Under the pieces are notes generated by a model. That model worked only from the letters and a program-made list of their open reading frames with translations. It was not told where the DNA came from and did not search any database. A stretch of 64,000 nucleotides of DNA from Cephalopachus bancanus (taxonomy: Eukaryota > Chordata > Mammalia > Primates > Tarsiidae), in assembly GCA_027257055.1 (NCBI GenBank), contig JAPVLO010000055.1, positions 10,129,501 to 10,193,500 on the forward strand. The letters are read 5' to 3'. Shown piece by piece: positions 61,330 through 64,000 of the stretch. The position numbers and the translations under genes were made by a program. Position 1 is the first letter of the stretch. Each line of letters begins with the position of its first letter.

Positions 61330-61470
61330 TTCACCTACCCTAAATAGTGAGAACAACTAGACCAAGGTTGTCTCTGCAGCATTTAAGCCTGAGGTTTAGG
61401 AAGGTGAAGCAGCTTGCCCAAGGTTACCCAGGGGACAGGTAGGGGAGCTGGGACTCTGCCTGTCACCAAG
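61330..61470 (-). repeat. MIR fragment, antisense
   Basis: GAGGTTTAGGAAGGTGAAGC, AGCTTGCCCAAGGTTACCCA, GGGAGCTGGGACTCTGCCTG: complement of the MIR core. Confidence 0.85.
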
Positions 61471-61549
61471 TTCCACCCTACATGATGCCATCAGCCTGGT
61501 CACAGGACACGCTTGTGTAAGTTTCCCTAACACAACACGGGGAAAGGGA

Positions 61550-61760
61550 GGGATGTGAGCACAGTAGGCAAACCTGAATGTGATTCCTGACTGCGCCACC
61601 TATTGGGGGTGAGGCTTTGGGCCAATGGCTTCTCCCACCTGAGTGTCAATTTCAACATCTGTAAAATGGGGGCCTCCTACCTTGAGCAGATGTCGTAAAA
61701 ACTCAATGTAGGGAAGCCAGCAAAGTGCCCGGCTCACCATTAGGCTCACACTCATATCTC
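61550..61760 (+). repeat. MIR SINE
   Basis: TGATTCCTGACTGCGCCACC, GGGCCAATGGCTTCTCCCAC, TTTCAACATCTGTAAAATGG, AAGTGCCCGGCTCACCAT in consensus order. Confidence 0.9.
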
Positions 61761-61944
61761 GGCGTTGATTCCAAATGTTGGGTGTGCCCCTTTCCCTGCC
61801 GTCTGGCTCCAGGTGAACCAAGTACTCTGATGGGATAGTCAAACCCTTCCCTCGTGTAAGATCTTTAATCCTTTGACCTCCCCAGTACTGTACGAAGCCC
61901 ACTCTGTTAAGAAAAGAGAGTCCAAAGGCTTAGGTATAGGATTT

Positions 61945-62249
61945 AAAATAGAAATGTAGTCAACATTAGTTTTTCTTATTATTTATTGCATAACAAATTA
62001 CCCCCAAAATGTAGATGCTTAAAACAGCAAATATCTATCATCTTGCACAGTTTCTGAAGGTCAGGAATCCAGGAGTGGCTTGGTTGAGTGGTTCTGGGTC
62101 AGTGTCTCTCACGAGGCCAAAGTCGTCTCAAGGTTTCTCTAAGGTGAAAGAATCTGCTTTCGGGCTCACTCGTGTGGTTGCTGGCAGGCCTCTGCTCCTC
62201 CACAGCTGTTGGCCGAAGGTTTTCAGTCCTTAGGGCTGCTCGTGTTATT
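61945..62249 (-). mobile_element. MaLR-like LTR fragment, antisense
   Basis: ATTGCATAACAAATTACCCC, GATGCTTAAAACAGCAAATA, GCACAGTTTCTGAAGGTCAG, GGTTGCTGGCAGGCCTCTGC resemble the complement of MLT1-class LTRs; interrupted at its end by the next Alu. Confidence 0.65.
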
Positions 62250-62550
62250 TATTTATTGTTTTTGAGTTGGAGTCTCACTCCCTCGCTCTGGCTGGAGTGC
62301 AGTGGCATGCTCAGGGCCACCCCAGCATCGACCCGCTGGGCTCTGGCCATCCTTCTGCCTCAGCCTTCCAAGGAGCTGGAACTACAGGCACGTGCTACCA
62401 TGCCCAGCAGATTTTTTTGATTTACTGTAGAGATGAGGTCTCACCATGTTGCCCAGGCTGGTCTAGAACTCGCGGGCTCAGGCAATCCACACTCCTCGGC
62501 GTCCCAAAGTGCTGGGATGAAAGGCTGAGCCACCGAGCCTGTCTCACAAG
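62250..62550 (-). mobile_element. Dimeric Alu, antisense, lineage-specific subfamily
   Basis: TTTGAGTTGGAGTCTCACTC, TTCCAAGGAGCTGGAACTAC, CTCACCATGTTGCCCAGGCT, AGAACTCGCGGGCTCAGGCA and AGGCTGAGCCACCGAGCCTG are complements of the same diagnostic positions seen in the sense copies. Confidence 0.94.
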
Positions 62551-64000
62551 GTATTTTTATTCGGAACTTTGGGTTGTGCGGTAGAACTGGACCAAGGTTT
62601 GGCCAGATGTCCTGATTCCTTCACTGTTGGTGAAAATCAGTCTAGAGACCCCTACATCATGAGCAAGTGCTATATTGCATAGGTCTTACAAGTAGGAAAT
62701 GCCTCTTTAAAAAATGGCTAACTTCCTACTGCAGACACCATTTTAGATGTTCCGCAGAAACATTTGGTGGAAATGGCAGGGATAATTTTGGCCATGTAAC
62801 TCCTCCAGGCATATCTTGCTTTGTCACTAAAACTCTCGATTTAGGAATTATGCTGGCATTTCCTCCAGCTGCTGAAATGTCTAGATGTCAATGGTTTATA
62901 TGGGTCTTTTTTAGTTATAGCCAAGATATTTCAAACTTATCTGCCAGACCACAATTAACTTGGTTGTTAACCCAAGAAAATAGCATATTAAGTAATCTCA
63001 TATCATAGAGCATCAAAACTCATTAAATCTTTTTACTTTCTCCAAATATTACTCCCAGCTGATTGAAATACCTGACCCTCGGTGGAACCTTAAGCTGAGG
63101 TAGATAATAATACAGTAATATCTTCACTTCTACAGCATCAGGGAGAATTCTGGCCTATCTGAAAGATATGTATGTTTATTCTATTATAAACATAAAATTT
63201 ATATTATTATATTATTAAATTAATACATTATTTTATATCATATGTATTATATTGTTTAGAGATGCCAAGATGCATCTTGCCATGCAGAATGTATATACAT
63301 ATGTAAATAGAATGTATATATTTCTATTTAGAAAGCCATATGATTAAATGCTTTGCACCTGAAATGATGACTTTAATGACTAATGAACCAACAAGATGAA
63401 ATGAGTTTCCAGGTATAATAGCCAAGGATATATTCAATGCTCCTACATGGGTACAGCCTGCCTGTGGAAGAGTCCTTTAATGACCACAAACATACACTCC
63501 TTTGATGGTGTTCTTCAATCTCACAATTGAAGGTGATACCTTTCAGGTGCCAGCAGCTTGGTTGGAGAGGACAAAAGGACCAAAGTTCTGGAAATGTGGA
63601 AAGTGCCCCTGGGCTACTTCCACACATTCATACACAGGAAGGTGGAAGCTTTTCTGTAATGGCTCAGTAGATCAAAGACGAGGGACTTGAATCCTAAATC
63701 TTATGTTGATATGCAATCCAAAAATAGTATATATTGAAGATTTTTATACACTTCAACATTTTCTGTGGAAGGCCTTTATATTCTTAGTTATAGGCAAGAG
63801 CCCAAGTTTTCTGAGATTCTATAGCCAAACCATCAGTGAAATAGAAGAGAAAAAAAAAAAAAACTTGTACTGGAAGCCATATGCAAGAGATGGTGACAGT
63901 GTCTGAAAAGAACGCCATTTCTATTTTTTACATCTCTTTCACTAGAGTAAGGGTGTGAATTTTAACTGACATTTTCCAACTAAGTGAAAACCATTGGGTG
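62551..64000. other. Unique, AT-rich distal intergenic sequence
   Basis: Includes a 113-codon plus-strand open frame (62667-63008) with no recognisable domain and a strongly AT-rich patch (about 63175-63345). No repeat or gene can be named. Confidence 0.5.

Overview
This 64 kb window is primate nuclear DNA carrying one protein-coding gene I can identify, ID2 (inhibitor of DNA binding 2, a helix-loop-helix protein without a basic region), on the + strand at about 47.39-49.79 kb. The rest is intergenic: interspersed repeats, unique non-coding sequence and four CpG-rich islands. The host is a primate because it has many dimeric 7SL-derived Alu elements. It does not look human: the ID2 exons differ from the human mRNA as I remember it at many silent sites and at one residue (Gly19), and many Alus belong to a subfamily with its own diagnostic changes (GGCTCAGCCTG head, CGGGTTCGAGACC B box, ACTCCAACTC tail). 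They also lack the linker insertion I associate with lemur Alus. A tarsier or another early-branching primate fits best; this is inference.

Layout. 0-9.4 kb: repeat-rich. It includes a nearly complete mariner DNA transposon relic with both terminal inverted repeats, broken by an Alu and an L1. 9.4-12.3 kb: a repeat-poor unique block. 12.3-18.6 kb: LTR relics, a ~270-bp inverted duplication of unknown origin at 14.56/15.72 kb, a perfect 17-bp hairpin at 16.4 kb and an L1 split by an Alu. 18.6-41.4 kb: Alu, L1, L2, MIR, hAT and LTR relics with unique sequence between them. 41.6-52 kb: an almost repeat-free domain with CpG islands at about 41.6-42.6, 43.5-44.8, 46.9-48.0 and 50.2-51.4 kb, and ID2 in the third. 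52-64 kb: intergenic sequence with a long, old L1 relic and more Alu and LTR relics; no gene seen.

ID2 has three exons: coding exon 1 (116 codons), coding exon 2 (18 codons plus stop) and an exon 3 that is entirely 3'UTR. Its promoter combines a TATA-like box, a well-placed initiator, three CCAAT boxes and a long C-rich tract. About 3 kb upstream, in the second CpG island, is a perfect bipartite SMAD site (GGCGCC-N5-GTCTG) with a second GGCGCC, an E-box pair and an almost perfect RFX X-box: the layout expected of a BMP-responsive enhancer, which suits ID2's role as a BMP/TGF-beta target that blocks bHLH-driven differentiation.

I did not find a wholly new biological system. The best leads are the upstream SMAD/RFX module, an in-frame CUG that could give an N-terminally extended ID2, the inverted duplication at 14.56-15.99 kb, two poly(A)-ended copies of an endogenous retrovirus LTR terminus, and the lineage-specific Alu and L1 subfamilies.
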